Positions 1 through 9,123 of a stretch of DNA of 64,000 nt are shown here, piece after piece. This DNA is from Saccharibacillus sp. JS10 (lineage in GTDB: Bacteria > Bacillota > Bacilli > Paenibacillales > Paenibacillaceae). The stretch spans positions 248,001 to 312,000 of the forward strand of contig NZ_JANFNS010000002.1 of the NCBI RefSeq assembly GCF_024436065.1. Reading direction: 5' to 3'. The translations under genes were made by a program, and so were the position numbers. Positions within the stretch are counted from its first letter, which is position 1. Each line of letters begins with the position of its first letter. The notes under the pieces are model-generated. The model was not told the origin of the DNA and ran no database searches. It saw only the letters and a list, made by a program, of their open reading frames with translations.

Positions 1-2
1 AA

Positions 3-437
3 GCGATCTTCGGTACAGACTTCCGAATTTGGACGTTTGCGGTACGTACGTTCACCTTCGAACACTTCATTACAGGTCTGCGTTATATGCCGTTCTTCTT
101 GATCTACTACTTCGTGAGTGCAGTAGCATTGAATGCAGATACGCGTTCGCGCAAAGGCGGATATTGGCTGGCAATCTTCTTGAACGTCGGCGGTCTGATC
201 TTGTGGCTGATCGCGCAATACGGATTCGATTTCGCACGCGGAGTCGCGCTGTATCCGGCTCAAGCTTTGAATGGCATCTTGCTGTTCGCTCTCGTTCCGG
301 TACTTGTGATCGCAGCAATCTATGCACGTAAATTGTTCGAAAAAACAAACAATGTATGGTTGCCAGCGTTCGTCAATACGATTTTGTTCACTTTGGTTAC
401 GGTGGCAAATACGGTTATGTTCTGGAACCTCGTTTAA
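3..437 (+). CDS. C-terminal part of a multi-pass membrane protein (5' end outside window)
   Basis: The frame is open from the window edge and ends at TAA, giving the last 144 residues of a longer protein. What is visible is strongly hydrophobic: about four membrane segments (around residues 27-45, 53-72, 85-105 and 120-142), separated by short polar loops with Arg/Lys (NADTRSRKG, ARKLFEKTNN). It is followed directly by an intrinsic terminator, so it is the last gene of its transcript. I do not recognise the family from this fragment. It could be the membrane tail of an alpha/beta-hydrolase-type exporter or enzyme, but nothing catalytic is in view, so no function is assigned. Confidence 0.7.
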   Translation, partial: AIFGTDFRIWTFAVRTFTFEHFITGLRYMPFFLIYYFVSAVALNADTRSRKGGYWLAIFLNVGGLILWLIAQYGFDFARGVALYPAQALNGILLFALVPVLVIAAIYARKLFEKTNNVWLPAFVNTILFTLVTVANTVMFWNLV

Positions 438-454
438 TTAACTGCTTCTCTGTA

Positions 455-486
455 AGCCGTCGGAATAAATATTCCGGCGGCTTTTT
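455..486 (+). terminator. Rho-independent terminator
   Basis: Hairpin AGCCGTCGGAAT / ATTCCGGCGGCT with a short AT loop, followed by TTTTTG, 17 bases after the stop of the upstream membrane-protein gene. Confidence 0.85.
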
Positions 487-692
487 GCTGTCTGTATCCG
501 CATTTGTATCATTCGATTATATTTTGCATAATTTAATACTAAAAGCTCTAACAAAAAAGTCGAAAATAACAGATAATAATAAAAGACTTATCAAAGACCT
601 ATAGATGAAAAGCCGTTATTGAAAAGGATATCTAGCGTATATTGAAAGCGCTATGCACCTGCCGATTCAGAAAGGCGTAAGGAGAACTTGGA

Positions 693-2522
693 ATGAAACA
701 GATCGTGAAAGACCTTTTTCAACGCAAAAAATTCGTAGGTTCCGGGCTAGTCAAAGCAAGTCTCAGTTTTATGATTGCTTTCATGTTGATTGTCGGGCTT
801 GGATTTGGTTATATTTTACATTCGATTTTTGCTAACTACGAAGGAATTCGTCAAATCGCCGATTTGAATACGCAATTGGAATTGTTGGAAAGCTCGTTAA
901 TCAATCAAGAAACCGGTCAGCGTGGATATTTACTTAGCCGGCGTTCCGAGTTTTTAAGCCCTTTTGATCGAGGCGCGCTCAATTACAAAGACGCTTCCGA
1001 GACGCTATTTGAACAAATTTCAAAAATCGATATGGACTTGGCACTGGAGAATTCGATTGTCGATTTAGTTAAAATCGGCGATACGTGGAAAACCAAATTC
1101 GGCGATGTACAGATTGAAAAAACACAAGCTGGAGCAATAGTCAGTGAAAAAGAACTGGCTGATGCTAAGCGTCAATTAGATCTTTTTCGTTCTCAAAAAG
1201 ATATTTTGACGCAAAAAGTCGAAGTGTTGAGAGCGGAACGCCGAACTGAAATGCTCAATCACTTATACATACTTTTTGCCACTATGGGTACGTTATTCGT
1301 TGTCGTTCAAGTGCTGATGTTAAATTATTTACAAAAAGGATTACTTCGGATCACACGTCCGATCATTCAATTAGACCGAGCCGTCGTTTCGTATGAAGAC
1401 GGCAATATGCAAGAACGTTTGCCTGATTACCATGAAGATAACGAAATCGGACGCCTGGTAGATAGCTTCAGGCAGATGAACGAAGAAATGCAAAAAGAAA
1501 AGCAAGCGCTCGAAAATACGTACCGGATGATTAATACCTTGCATCAATCGCGTGATCTGGAAGAAGCTTATCGCAATGTGCTTCGATCTATCGAAATGTT
1601 GATGTCTTGCGATCGCATGTCGATTATTACGCAAAATCCTGACGGGAATTTTTCGATCAAAGCGGTTTGTTTTGATGGCATGGTCTCATTAGAAGAACAG
1701 CCTTTGACCGAAGAAGCGACCGATTTGGAGCAACTGGTTCAAGGCGGCGTATCCACGATTTACGAAGACTGGTCGGTTCATCGCGCAGAAGGAACGATTA
1801 CGGAGTGGTTGTACGAAAAATTTAAAATTCGTTCGTCAATGCACATTTTGCTACGCAAAGACAATCGGATCATCGGGGTGTTAAGTCTGATGTCGCAAGA
1901 AGCGGGCTTTTTTAATACTCAGAAAAAAGACCGTCTGGAAGTATTGTCTCCGATGATTACGACAGCGATCGAAAATGCCAACGAAACGTACCGAATCCAA
2001 GATATGGCGATGCGAGACGGATTGACCGGCTTATGGAATCGTCGATATTTCGAACATGTTTTCGATACGCAATTCCATCAGGACAAATGGAATACCGAGT
2101 TTGAGTTGGGAAAAGATTCGCTCAGTATGATTTTGCTAGACATCGATCATTTCAAAAATTTCAACGATACTTGGGGTCATCCGGAAGGGGACTTGGTGCT
2201 CAAACACGTTGCCCAGATTCTTCAGCAGGAAAGACGGAAAGCCGATATTCCGGTACGTTTTGGCGGAGAAGAATTTACGATTTTACTGCCGAAAACATCG
2301 CTTGAAGAAGCCGCGCAAGTGGCAGAGCAGCTCCGAACAAGGTTGGAATCGCAGTCGCCTTCGCGCAAATACAAAATCACGGCAAGTTTCGGTGTAGCTT
2401 CGAGTTCGGGCGAACGAAGCAAAGCCGAGTTGATTGAAGCTGCCGACCGTGCGCTATACCGTGCCAAATACGAAGGACGTAATCGGGTATGCGTCGATCA
2501 AGATGCTGAGGTCGAATTATAA
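693..2522 (+). CDS. Diguanylate cyclase with CHASE3, HAMP, GAF and GGDEF domains
   Basis: Predicted to make the second messenger c-di-GMP from two GTP at the membrane. Order in the 609 residues: TM helix about 22-45; extracellular CHASE3-type sensor with the typical ETGQRGYLL motif near 95-103; second TM about 187-208; HAMP about 210-270; GAF about 290-425; GGDEF about 440-600. The active loop is GGEEF at 524-528 and an intact inhibitory I-site RxxD sits at R515-D518, so the enzyme should be active and product-inhibited. ATG follows TAAGGAG by 8 bases. It stands alone between two terminators. The signal sensed by CHASE3 or GAF cannot be told from the sequence. Confidence 0.93.
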   Translation: MKQIVKDLFQRKKFVGSGLVKASLSFMIAFMLIVGLGFGYILHSIFANYEGIRQIADLNTQLELLESSLINQETGQRGYLLSRRSEFLSPFDRGALNYKDASETLFEQISKIDMDLALENSIVDLVKIGDTWKTKFGDVQIEKTQAGAIVSEKELADAKRQLDLFRSQKDILTQKVEVLRAERRTEMLNHLYILFATMGTLFVVVQVLMLNYLQKGLLRITRPIIQLDRAVVSYEDGNMQERLPDYHEDNEIGRLVDSFRQMNEEMQKEKQALENTYRMINTLHQSRDLEEAYRNVLRSIEMLMSCDRMSIITQNPDGNFSIKAVCFDGMVSLEEQPLTEEATDLEQLVQGGVSTIYEDWSVHRAEGTITEWLYEKFKIRSSMHILLRKDNRIIGVLSLMSQEAGFFNTQKKDRLEVLSPMITTAIENANETYRIQDMAMRDGLTGLWNRRYFEHVFDTQFHQDKWNTEFELGKDSLSMILLDIDHFKNFNDTWGHPEGDLVLKHVAQILQQERRKADIPVRFGGEEFTILLPKTSLEEAAQVAEQLRTRLESQSPSRKYKITASFGVASSSGERSKAELIEAADRALYRAKYEGRNRVCVDQDAEVEL

Positions 2523-2535
2523 AATCGAAGATCCG

Positions 2536-2571
2536 AAAATGCTTAGAACTTTTCAGTTCTAGGCATTTTTT
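2536..2571 (+). terminator. Rho-independent terminator
   Basis: Hairpin AAATGC.TTAGAAC / GTTCTAGGCATTT followed by a run of T, just after the GGDEF gene. Confidence 0.85.
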
Positions 2572-2592
2572 GTATCTATGTTTGATGGATAT

Positions 2593-2606
2593 AGAAAACG
2601 TTTACG
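2593..2606 (+). promoter_or_regulatory. cre-like operator upstream of the beta-galactosidase
   Basis: AGAAAACGTTTACG matches 12 of 14 positions of the cre consensus TGNAANCGNTNNCA, 94 bases before the GH42 start. It fits carbon catabolite control of a glycosidase gene, but a LacI/GalR-family operator would look the same. Confidence 0.4.
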
Positions 2607-2699
2607 AAAGAGCAGGGATATACGTTTAAGGCGCGAATTTGTTTGGGAGAACAACGAATGAAATAAGATCGAAAAGTTGATTCAGAAAGGGGCATATAG

Positions 2700-4736
2700 A
2701 TGACTAAAAGTGACTATACAAGTCTACGTATGGGTGTCGATTATTATCCGGAACATTGGGACAGATCGTTATGGGAACAAGATGCCCTTTTGATGAAACA
2801 GTCTGGCGTTGCTCTCGTTCGGATCGGTGAATTTGCATGGAGCCGGCTGGAACCGCGCGAAGGCGAATACGATTTTGCATGGATGGATGAAGCAATCGAT
2901 TTGTTCGGCAGTCACGGAATCGACGTTGTCATCGGCACGCCTACACATACGCCGCCTAGATGGCTCACGACGAAGTATCCGGATGTTCTTCCGATTACGC
3001 CAAACGGCGGTGTTTTTCAACCCGGAGTCCGTGGACATCGGTGTTTCAATAGCCGATCGCTGCGAAGATTGGGCGAACGACTGATCGAACAATTGGCAGA
3101 ACGTTATGCTCAGCATCCGGCTGTAATCGGTTGGCAGATCGACAATGAATTCAGTATGTTAGACAGTCAAAGTGAACAAGCTACCGAAGACTTCCGTGAT
3201 TGGGTGTATCGGAAATATGGAACGCTGGAGCGTCTGAATCAAGAATGGGGAACCGTCGTATGGAGCGGAGAATATTCAGAGTGGAATCAGCTTACTCCGC
3301 CTCTTGGAGGTTCTCCTTATCAAAACCCATCGTTTTTATTAGACTTTGCTCGTTTTCAATGGGACAGCATTGTTGATTTTCAGCAAGGACAGATTTCAGC
3401 AATCCGTAGACATTGTCCTGATCATTTTATTACGCATAATTTTCATAGTTATCCGCAGCGGCTTGATCTATATGCGGTCGGCGAAGAACTGGATTTTGCC
3501 TCATTCGACTATTATCCCAATACTTCGCCGGAAAAAGCAGCCACGTCTCCTTATAGCGGGGCTTTATCTTTGGATATTACACGCGGAATCAAACGCCAAA
3601 ACTTCTGGATCATGGAGCAGCTCAGCGGTTCGCCGGGAGGATGGATGCCGATGTGGAGAATGCCGCAGCCCGGTTATATCCGCGCTTACGTCTGGCAAGC
3701 GATTGCACGCGGCGCGGATACCCTTGTGCATTTTCGCTGGCGTAGCGCTACAGTCGGTGCGGAGCAATTTTGGCACGGGTTAATCGATCATAGCAATGTA
3801 TCGGGACGCAGGTTGGCTGAATTTGTGCAAACAAGCGCCGAACTTCAGCGTTTGGCGCCGCTCCTTGGACAGACGTCTCCGAAAGCGCAAGTCGCGATCC
3901 TGATGTCGCCAGAGCAACTTGAAGCACTACGGATTCAGAAGCAGGCAGACTCCTTCGATTATTACGAAAATATCAAAACGTATCACCGGGTGCTGACTAA
4001 ACTCGGTATCGACTGTGATGTGATCGACTGGCGGCAGCCGTTGGATGCTTATCAAGTGGTGATTGCGCCGCATCTGTATTTGCTGGACGATGAAGTGGCA
4101 GAGAGATTGTCTCATTTTGCCGCTGACGGGGGGACTCTGGTAACGACGGCTAGAACCGGGGTCAAAAATCTTCAAAACGTCTGCGAAATGAAGCTACTTC
4201 CGGGTCTTCTTGCCGATTGCACAGGCGTCACAGTACGTGACTATGATCCGCTTGGCAGTGATATTGTTCGTCTGGATGATCGCGAAGGCGAGCAGTTTGC
4301 ATGCAGTCAATGGGCAGATATTCTCGAACCTGCGGACGGCGGACGTACCGAAGTGCTTGCGACGTACGGAGGTTCCGTCTTTTTTGCAGGCGAAGCGACG
4401 ATCACCCGTCATGAGTTTGGACGCGGAGAAACCTATTATATCGGAACGCATCCCGAAGAATCGTATTTGCGCGGATTGCTTCTGGGTATCATGCAAAAAG
4501 TCGGTATTCCTTATATCGAAGGGCTGCCCGCGAGTGTCCAAGTATCGGTGCGAAGCGGAGAATCGGGGTCTTATCTATTCATACTGAATTTGGGGCGCGA
4601 ACCGCGCCGGATTAAATCACTTGGCGCGTATTCTGATGTCATGCGCGGCGAAGGGCTATTGAGTGGCAAACTCTATAACGGTCATGAGATCGAGCTTGAA
4701 CCTTACGGCGTAGAGATTTTTCGCTTAATTTTGTAA
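2700..4736 (+). CDS. GH42 beta-galactosidase
   Basis: Cytoplasmic retaining glycosidase that releases terminal beta-galactose. The first about 390 residues are the GH42 TIM barrel opening with MGVDYYPEHW; the acid/base Glu is E150 in WQIDNEF and the nucleophile is E306 in FWIMEQ. About 395-600 is the trimerisation domain and the rest a small beta domain, 678 residues in all, the usual family length. No signal peptide. The start follows GAAAGGGG by 8 bases. It has no transporter or regulator beside it and no clear terminator after it. Substrate could be beta-galactosides or arabinogalactan-type oligosaccharides; the sequence does not decide. Confidence 0.95.
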   Translation: MTKSDYTSLRMGVDYYPEHWDRSLWEQDALLMKQSGVALVRIGEFAWSRLEPREGEYDFAWMDEAIDLFGSHGIDVVIGTPTHTPPRWLTTKYPDVLPITPNGGVFQPGVRGHRCFNSRSLRRLGERLIEQLAERYAQHPAVIGWQIDNEFSMLDSQSEQATEDFRDWVYRKYGTLERLNQEWGTVVWSGEYSEWNQLTPPLGGSPYQNPSFLLDFARFQWDSIVDFQQGQISAIRRHCPDHFITHNFHSYPQRLDLYAVGEELDFASFDYYPNTSPEKAATSPYSGALSLDITRGIKRQNFWIMEQLSGSPGGWMPMWRMPQPGYIRAYVWQAIARGADTLVHFRWRSATVGAEQFWHGLIDHSNVSGRRLAEFVQTSAELQRLAPLLGQTSPKAQVAILMSPEQLEALRIQKQADSFDYYENIKTYHRVLTKLGIDCDVIDWRQPLDAYQVVIAPHLYLLDDEVAERLSHFAADGGTLVTTARTGVKNLQNVCEMKLLPGLLADCTGVTVRDYDPLGSDIVRLDDREGEQFACSQWADILEPADGGRTEVLATYGGSVFFAGEATITRHEFGRGETYYIGTHPEESYLRGLLLGIMQKVGIPYIEGLPASVQVSVRSGESGSYLFILNLGREPRRIKSLGAYSDVMRGEGLLSGKLYNGHEIELEPYGVEIFRLIL

Positions 4737-4874
4737 AGCTTCTAACTTTATTTTGTTTTTCCTCTTGAAAAATTAAAATGTAACGTAATAATAGAAAGAG
4801 AAGCGAATGTGTAACGTTGAATAAACGTCGCATTCTGCCATCTTGGTTGACATAAGAAAGGGGCTCGCCTAATT

Positions 4875-5585
4875 ATGCTGCAAGTCTATCCGGCAAGTTC
4901 GCGTTTTGAATACGATAAAGGTTGGTTGAAAGGCGGACATAGTTTTTCTTTCGCCGATTATTATGATCCCGAAAATGTAAAATTTGGTCCTATGCGGGTC
5001 TGTAACGACGATGTGATTGCACCAGGCAAAGGATTTGGCGCACATCCGCATAGCGATATGGAGATCGTATCGATTATTTTGTCCGGTCAATTGCGTCATG
5101 AAGATAGCTTGGGGAATGTCGCGGTGACAGGCTTTGGCGGCGTGCAGCGTATGAGCGCGGGTAGCGGCGTTATTCATACCGAGCATAATCCTTCGGAACA
5201 CGAACCGGTGCACATTTTGCAGCTTTGGTTCGAACCGACGGAGCGCGGCAAAACGCCTTCGTATACGACAGGAGAGTTCGATACGGCAGCACTTGACGGC
5301 GCGCTGGTTCCGGTAGCTTCCGGTCAAAATCTTGAAGGCGTCACCGATATGGGTCAAGATATGACGATCTACTTGAGTCGTCTGGAAGCAGGGCAAGCTC
5401 TGACGTTCAATCATGCAGAAGGTCGTCGCACATTCTTGTTCGTGATCGAAGGGCAACTGAAAGTCTCGGGCGCAGAGCACGAAGTTGTATTGGGACGCCG
5501 AGACACCGCTCGAATCACAGAGTCGCCGGAATTGGTATTAACCGGAGAATCGCCAGTGTTTTATATGCTGGTCGATCTGCCTTAA
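4875..5585 (+). CDS. Pirin-family bicupin protein
   Basis: A 236-residue bicupin with the pirin/YhhW signature. The N-terminal cupin keeps the four metal ligands expected for pirin: H57 and H59 (GAHPHSD) and H101 and E103 (VIHTEHN). Related proteins show quercetin dioxygenase activity or act as redox-sensitive iron proteins; which applies here is not known. Start ATG follows AAGAAAGGGG. The next gene begins 17 bases downstream with a perfect ribosome site, so the two form a small operon ended by the terminator at 5974-6000. Confidence 0.93.
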   Translation: MLQVYPASSRFEYDKGWLKGGHSFSFADYYDPENVKFGPMRVCNDDVIAPGKGFGAHPHSDMEIVSIILSGQLRHEDSLGNVAVTGFGGVQRMSAGSGVIHTEHNPSEHEPVHILQLWFEPTERGKTPSYTTGEFDTAALDGALVPVASGQNLEGVTDMGQDMTIYLSRLEAGQALTFNHAEGRRTFLFVIEGQLKVSGAEHEVVLGRRDTARITESPELVLTGESPVFYMLVDLP

Positions 5586-5602
5586 GCAAAGGAGGATACG
5601 AA

Positions 5603-5953
5603 ATGGCTGCATCACAGCAAGATCATGAACGTATTTTAGTGAAACATGCGGTAACGGGTCGTATGTTAATCAATAGCGGTACAGACGATGTGACTTACGA
5701 ATTGGAACGTTCCGGCGAAGGGGGCGGCGCTGTGCTAAGTATTCGCGGAGTTGCTCCGTGGCTTGCCGAAGAAATTCGCGGCATGCAGCGCGAACTGAAC
5801 GTTTTTCATTTCGAAGAAACGCCGGGAGTTCCGCCTGTGAAGCACTGGTTTTATGTAGGGGAACACGACGTCACGTATGAAGCTTCGACATCGACGCTTA
5901 CGATCCATACGGGATCTGAAATTACGTATAACCCTAGTGAATATTGGGCTTAA
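5603..5953 (+). CDS. Small soluble protein of unknown function, pirin operon partner
   Basis: A 116-residue polar protein without signal peptide or membrane segment. It looks beta-rich (repeated Thr/Val/Tyr strands, HWFYVGEHDVTYE and STLTIHTGSEITYN). AAAGGAGG lies 8 bases before ATG and the pirin stop is 17 bases upstream, so it is co-transcribed with pirin. I do not recognise a family. The tight coupling suggests a related redox or metal-dependent role, which is inference only. Confidence 0.8.
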   Translation: MAASQQDHERILVKHAVTGRMLINSGTDDVTYELERSGEGGGAVLSIRGVAPWLAEEIRGMQRELNVFHFEETPGVPPVKHWFYVGEHDVTYEASTSTLTIHTGSEITYNPSEYWA

Positions 5954-5973
5954 TCATATAGGTTGTTCAATGA

Positions 5974-6000
5974 GCCGGCGCGATTTCGCGTCGGTTTTTT
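5974..6000 (+). terminator. Rho-independent terminator
   Basis: GCCGGCGCGA / TCGCGTCGGT hairpin with a TTTTTT tail ends the pirin operon. Confidence 0.85.
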
Positions 6001-6144
6001 GGTGCGCTTTTTGGCTTTCAGCAAACATTCAGCCAAAACTCAGGTATCTCTAAAAAAGTCTCGTTAAGATTGTTCTTGTCACCACGTTGTTAGTCTTTAA
6101 TTTCAAAAAGCGATTATTGAATGATCGTGAGGAGGAAACCTACC

Positions 6145-7122
6145 ATGAATAAAAAAATCGTAACCACCATGTTGGCATTAGCTCTGACAACGGGAGGAGC
6201 CGCTGCTGCTTCACATAGTTACGCAGCTTCCTCAACATCTAACTCGTCTACAACTTCAAGTGTAAATACAGCACCGGCTGCGTCTACAGCCGATCAATCG
6301 CCGACGCTTCCATCCGGCAAGCCAACTCCCGGAGAACATGGTCCAATCGGTGGACCACATGCCGAACGCGAACAAATCGCCTCGCTTCTGAAATTAACGG
6401 AGGAGCAATTGAATACGCGTCTGGAAGCCGGAGAATCGCTCGCTAAAATTGCGACTGCACAAGGCGTGACGACTCAGTCGGTTGTGGATCTGCTGGTATC
6501 GACTCATGAGACGCATTTGAAGTCTGAACTTGAAGCAGGAACCATTACGCAAACTCAATACAATGAACGCCTTGCGGAAGCAAAAGAACGTGCGCAAGAC
6601 GAAGTAAACCGCGTGTTCGACGGTTCTATGCCAGGGCCGGGTAAAGGCCCAAAGCAAGAAATGAAAGAAATCGCTTCGTTGCTTAAATTAACATCCGAGC
6701 AACTGAAAACACGCCAAGAAGCGGGAGAATCGCTCGCGGATATTGCCAAAGCACAAGGCGTATCGCAGCAATCGCTGATCGACCTGCTTGTATCGAAGCA
6801 CGAGACTCGACTCAAAGCCGAGCTTGCAGACGGCAAAATTACGCAAACTCAATATAACGAACGTATTGCGGATGCGCGCGAACATGAAGCGGAACGTATC
6901 ACCCATGTATTCGATCCTTCGAAAGCACCTGTACCGCCAGTTCCGGGCGAAGGAAAAGGCAAGGGGAAAGGCGGCAAGCTTCCGGGCGCTCCACGCGAAG
7001 CCCATGTAGGTCCAGCCGGAGATCTGCCTCCTGCTCCTAAAGATGTTGAAGTCTCGCCGGCACCTGTCGATCAAGTGCCACAAACCACAGTGACGCCACA
7101 AGCCGATACTTCGGGTAAATAA
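6145..7122 (+). CDS. Exported protein with two tandem helical repeats and Pro/Gly-rich tails
   Basis: 325 residues beginning with a signal peptide (about 1-27, cut near SYA-AS). A Ser/Thr-rich linker leads to two homologous helical units at residues 74-160 and 171-258; each carries an ASLLKLT.EQL segment, then AGESLA.IA.AQGV, a DLLVS.HET helix and the shared ITQTQYNER. A Gly/Lys/Pro-rich stretch and a Pro/Ala tail follow. The upstream in-frame ATG at 6121 is rejected because the ribosome site GAGGAGG lies inside that extension and 8 bases before the ATG at 6145. The repeated unit resembles short helical modules in many exported Bacillales and actinobacterial proteins of unknown role. Probably a cell-wall or extracellular protein. 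Confidence 0.85.
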   Translation: MNKKIVTTMLALALTTGGAAAASHSYAASSTSNSSTTSSVNTAPAASTADQSPTLPSGKPTPGEHGPIGGPHAEREQIASLLKLTEEQLNTRLEAGESLAKIATAQGVTTQSVVDLLVSTHETHLKSELEAGTITQTQYNERLAEAKERAQDEVNRVFDGSMPGPGKGPKQEMKEIASLLKLTSEQLKTRQEAGESLADIAKAQGVSQQSLIDLLVSKHETRLKAELADGKITQTQYNERIADAREHEAERITHVFDPSKAPVPPVPGEGKGKGKGGKLPGAPREAHVGPAGDLPPAPKDVEVSPAPVDQVPQTTVTPQADTSGK

Positions 7123-7157
7123 GCACCGAATTTTAATGAATGTTCATTTCATAAGTC

Positions 7158-7204
7158 AAAAAGAGGGGACTTGCACACGTAACGCGTGCGAGTCCCCTCT
7201 TTAT
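7158..7204. terminator. Bidirectional terminator with a 21-bp stem
   Basis: AAAGAGGGGACTTGCACACG pairs with CGTGCGAGTCCCCTCTTT with two mismatches. T-runs lie on both sides, so it serves both the exported repeat protein (+) and the convergent chemoreceptor gene (-). Confidence 0.9.
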
Positions 7205-7231
7205 CGTATACCGTTATTTCAACTAAACGGA

Positions 7232-8980
7232 TTACACTTGAAAACGCTGGATGACTTGATTCAGTTCAACCGCCAGACTTTTCAACTCTTGCGACAAACC
7301 GGATACTTCTTGCATCAGCGCCAATTGTTCTTCCGAAGAAGAACGTGCTTTGTTCGCATTGGTCGAAGTGTTCGAAGCGACCGAACCGAGTTGGGTCAGC
7401 GAAGCGGCAATTTGATCGCTGCTTGCGGACATTTGCTCCGAAGCTGCCGAGACTTCGTATACTTGTCCCGATACTTGCTGAATCGCCGACACGATCTGGC
7501 GGAAAGTAGCGGCTGCGACATCGGAGGTCTCGGCGCCTTTTTTTGCCACATCGACCGATTCTTCAATCGAAGCGACGGCTTGCTCCGTATGTCCCAAAAT
7601 ACCTTGCAAAATGACGTCGATCTGATCAGACGACTCTTTTGAACGTCCAGCAAGCTTATGGATTTCTTGCGCGACGACCGCAAAGCCTTTGCCCGATTCT
7701 CCGGCTCTTGCCGCTTCGATCGAAGCGTTAAGTGCAAGCAGATTCGTTTGTTCCGCGATCTCGCGGATAAAGGACATGATCCCTTGGATACTTGTGTTCA
7801 GCTGTTGCAACTCGTGAAGCACGGTAACGGTGCCTGACATGTTATGCTCGATTTTTTGCATCTGCTCAACCATCGTCACAATCTCAACTTCGCCTTTGCT
7901 TGCACGGTTTGTCGCATCGGAAGCGAGTTCCGCGACGACTTGTGTCGATTCCGCGATGCGGCGAATGCCGACTGCCATTTCGTTAATCGAAATTTGCGAT
8001 TCGGTGGTCGCTTGTTGCTGCGCTTCAGCGCCTGACGAGACTTCCAACATCGACTCCGTAATTTCTTGCGAGGCTTCCGTTGTTTTTTCGGCGCTCATTT
8101 GAAGATCGGAAGCCGAGCGGGTAACATTCGTCGAAGTCGACTGAATGCCTTGAATCAATTGCTGCAAGCTACCGATCATGTGGTTGAATGCTTGAGCCGT
8201 ATGCCCGATTTCATTATTGCTTTTGACCGCTAAATTCACGGTCAGATCGCCATCGGCAGCAAGTTTTGATACCGAAGCCAAATTTTGCAGAGGTTTCAGT
8301 ACGATTCGAGCCAAAATAATAAGTGCGGTGATGAGAATAGCCGCGATTAACAAGCCGATACCGATACTGGATAAAAGCATGCTCATCTGGTCTTTTTTGA
8401 CCGTTGCAGCATCCAGATCAAGCCCGAAGACTGCAAGAGGTTGCCCGCTATCGCTTTTGATCAATGCCAGATACGTTACCCATGTTCCGGCTGCATCGGT
8501 ATACGTCCCTGTCATTGCCGATCCGTTTTGGAAAACTTGATCGTAAGTCGCTTGAACATTCTCGGGAATCACATATTCGACACCCGGAACCATTTCATAT
8601 TCGTGAAGAGCTTGGTTGGCTTGAAGTTCTTTTAACACTTTATTGCCGTCTTTTTCGACAATATCGGTATTGAACAAATAAGCGTTCGCAACGGATGCCG
8701 TACCGACCATCGCATCCAATTGAGTCTTCAGCAAGTCCAGTTCGCTCGAAGTCGGCGCATCGCTTTGCTTCAATTGTTCAAGCGATTTTTCGATCGTACT
8801 TACGTTTAATTTAAGCTGACCGGTCATCGCGATCCCGACTTGTTCAATTTGTTTGTAGTAGTCTTTTTGGCTTTGCTTGTAATTAAGGAAACTCATGGTG
8901 ACGATCAAAGCGAGCAAGATGATTGCCATCAATGCTGAAGTGTTAAAAATTAAGCTTCTGTTCCGCAGGTATTTTGGCAT
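7232..8980 (-). CDS. Methyl-accepting chemotaxis protein
   Basis: 582 residues: TM helix near the N-terminus (about 10-30), an extracellular Cache-like sensor of about 160 residues, a second TM about 200-225, HAMP, then the cytoplasmic signalling coiled coil. The hairpin tip that contacts CheA and CheW is present ([18 protein letters not shown] followed by [10 protein letters not shown]). The longer frame starts 10 codons earlier, but AAAAAGGAG sits 8 bases before the ATG at 8980 (MPKYLRN), so that start is used. Single-gene transcript. The ligand is unknown. A second receptor of the same class lies at 53301-55376. Confidence 0.93.
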   Translation of the reverse strand: MPKYLRNRSLIFNTSALMAIILLALIVTMSFLNYKQSQKDYYKQIEQVGIAMTGQLKLNVSTIEKSLEQLKQSDAPTSSELDLLKTQLDAMVGTASVANAYLFNTDIVEKDGNKVLKELQANQALHEYEMVPGVEYVIPENVQATYDQVFQNGSAMTGTYTDAAGTWVTYLALIKSDSGQPLAVFGLDLDAATVKKDQMSMLLSSIGIGLLIAAILITALIILARIVLKPLQNLASVSKLAADGDLTVNLAVKSNNEIGHTAQAFNHMIGSLQQLIQGIQSTSTNVTRSASDLQMSAEKTTEASQEITESMLEVSSGAEAQQQATTESQISINEMAVGIRRIAESTQVVAELASDATNRASKGEVEIVTMVEQMQKIEHNMSGTVTVLHELQQLNTSIQGIMSFIREIAEQTNLLALNASIEAARAGESGKGFAVVAQEIHKLAGRSKESSDQIDVILQGILGHTEQAVASIEESVDVAKKGAETSDVAAATFRQIVSAIQQVSGQVYEVSAASEQMSASSDQIAASLTQLGSVASNTSTNANKARSSSEEQLALMQEVSGLSQELKSLAVELNQVIQRFQV

Positions 8981-9088
8981 AAGAGTGTGCTCCTTTTTAT
9001 TGTGCATCATATAATGTCATATATCGGTTGCTTATGTATATTCGGTTAGCAGATAAATTCGGCGACTCAACTAAATTTTCCGTATACA

Positions 9089-9113
9089 AAAAAGAGCCTT
9101 CGCAGGCTCTTTT
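9089..9113 (-). terminator. Rho-independent terminator for the GH85 gene
   Basis: AAAAGAGCC / GGCTCTTTT around TTCGCA, with a T-run on the minus strand, 10 bases past the stop of the endoglycosidase gene. Confidence 0.85.
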
Positions 9114-9123
9114 GGCGGTATGA

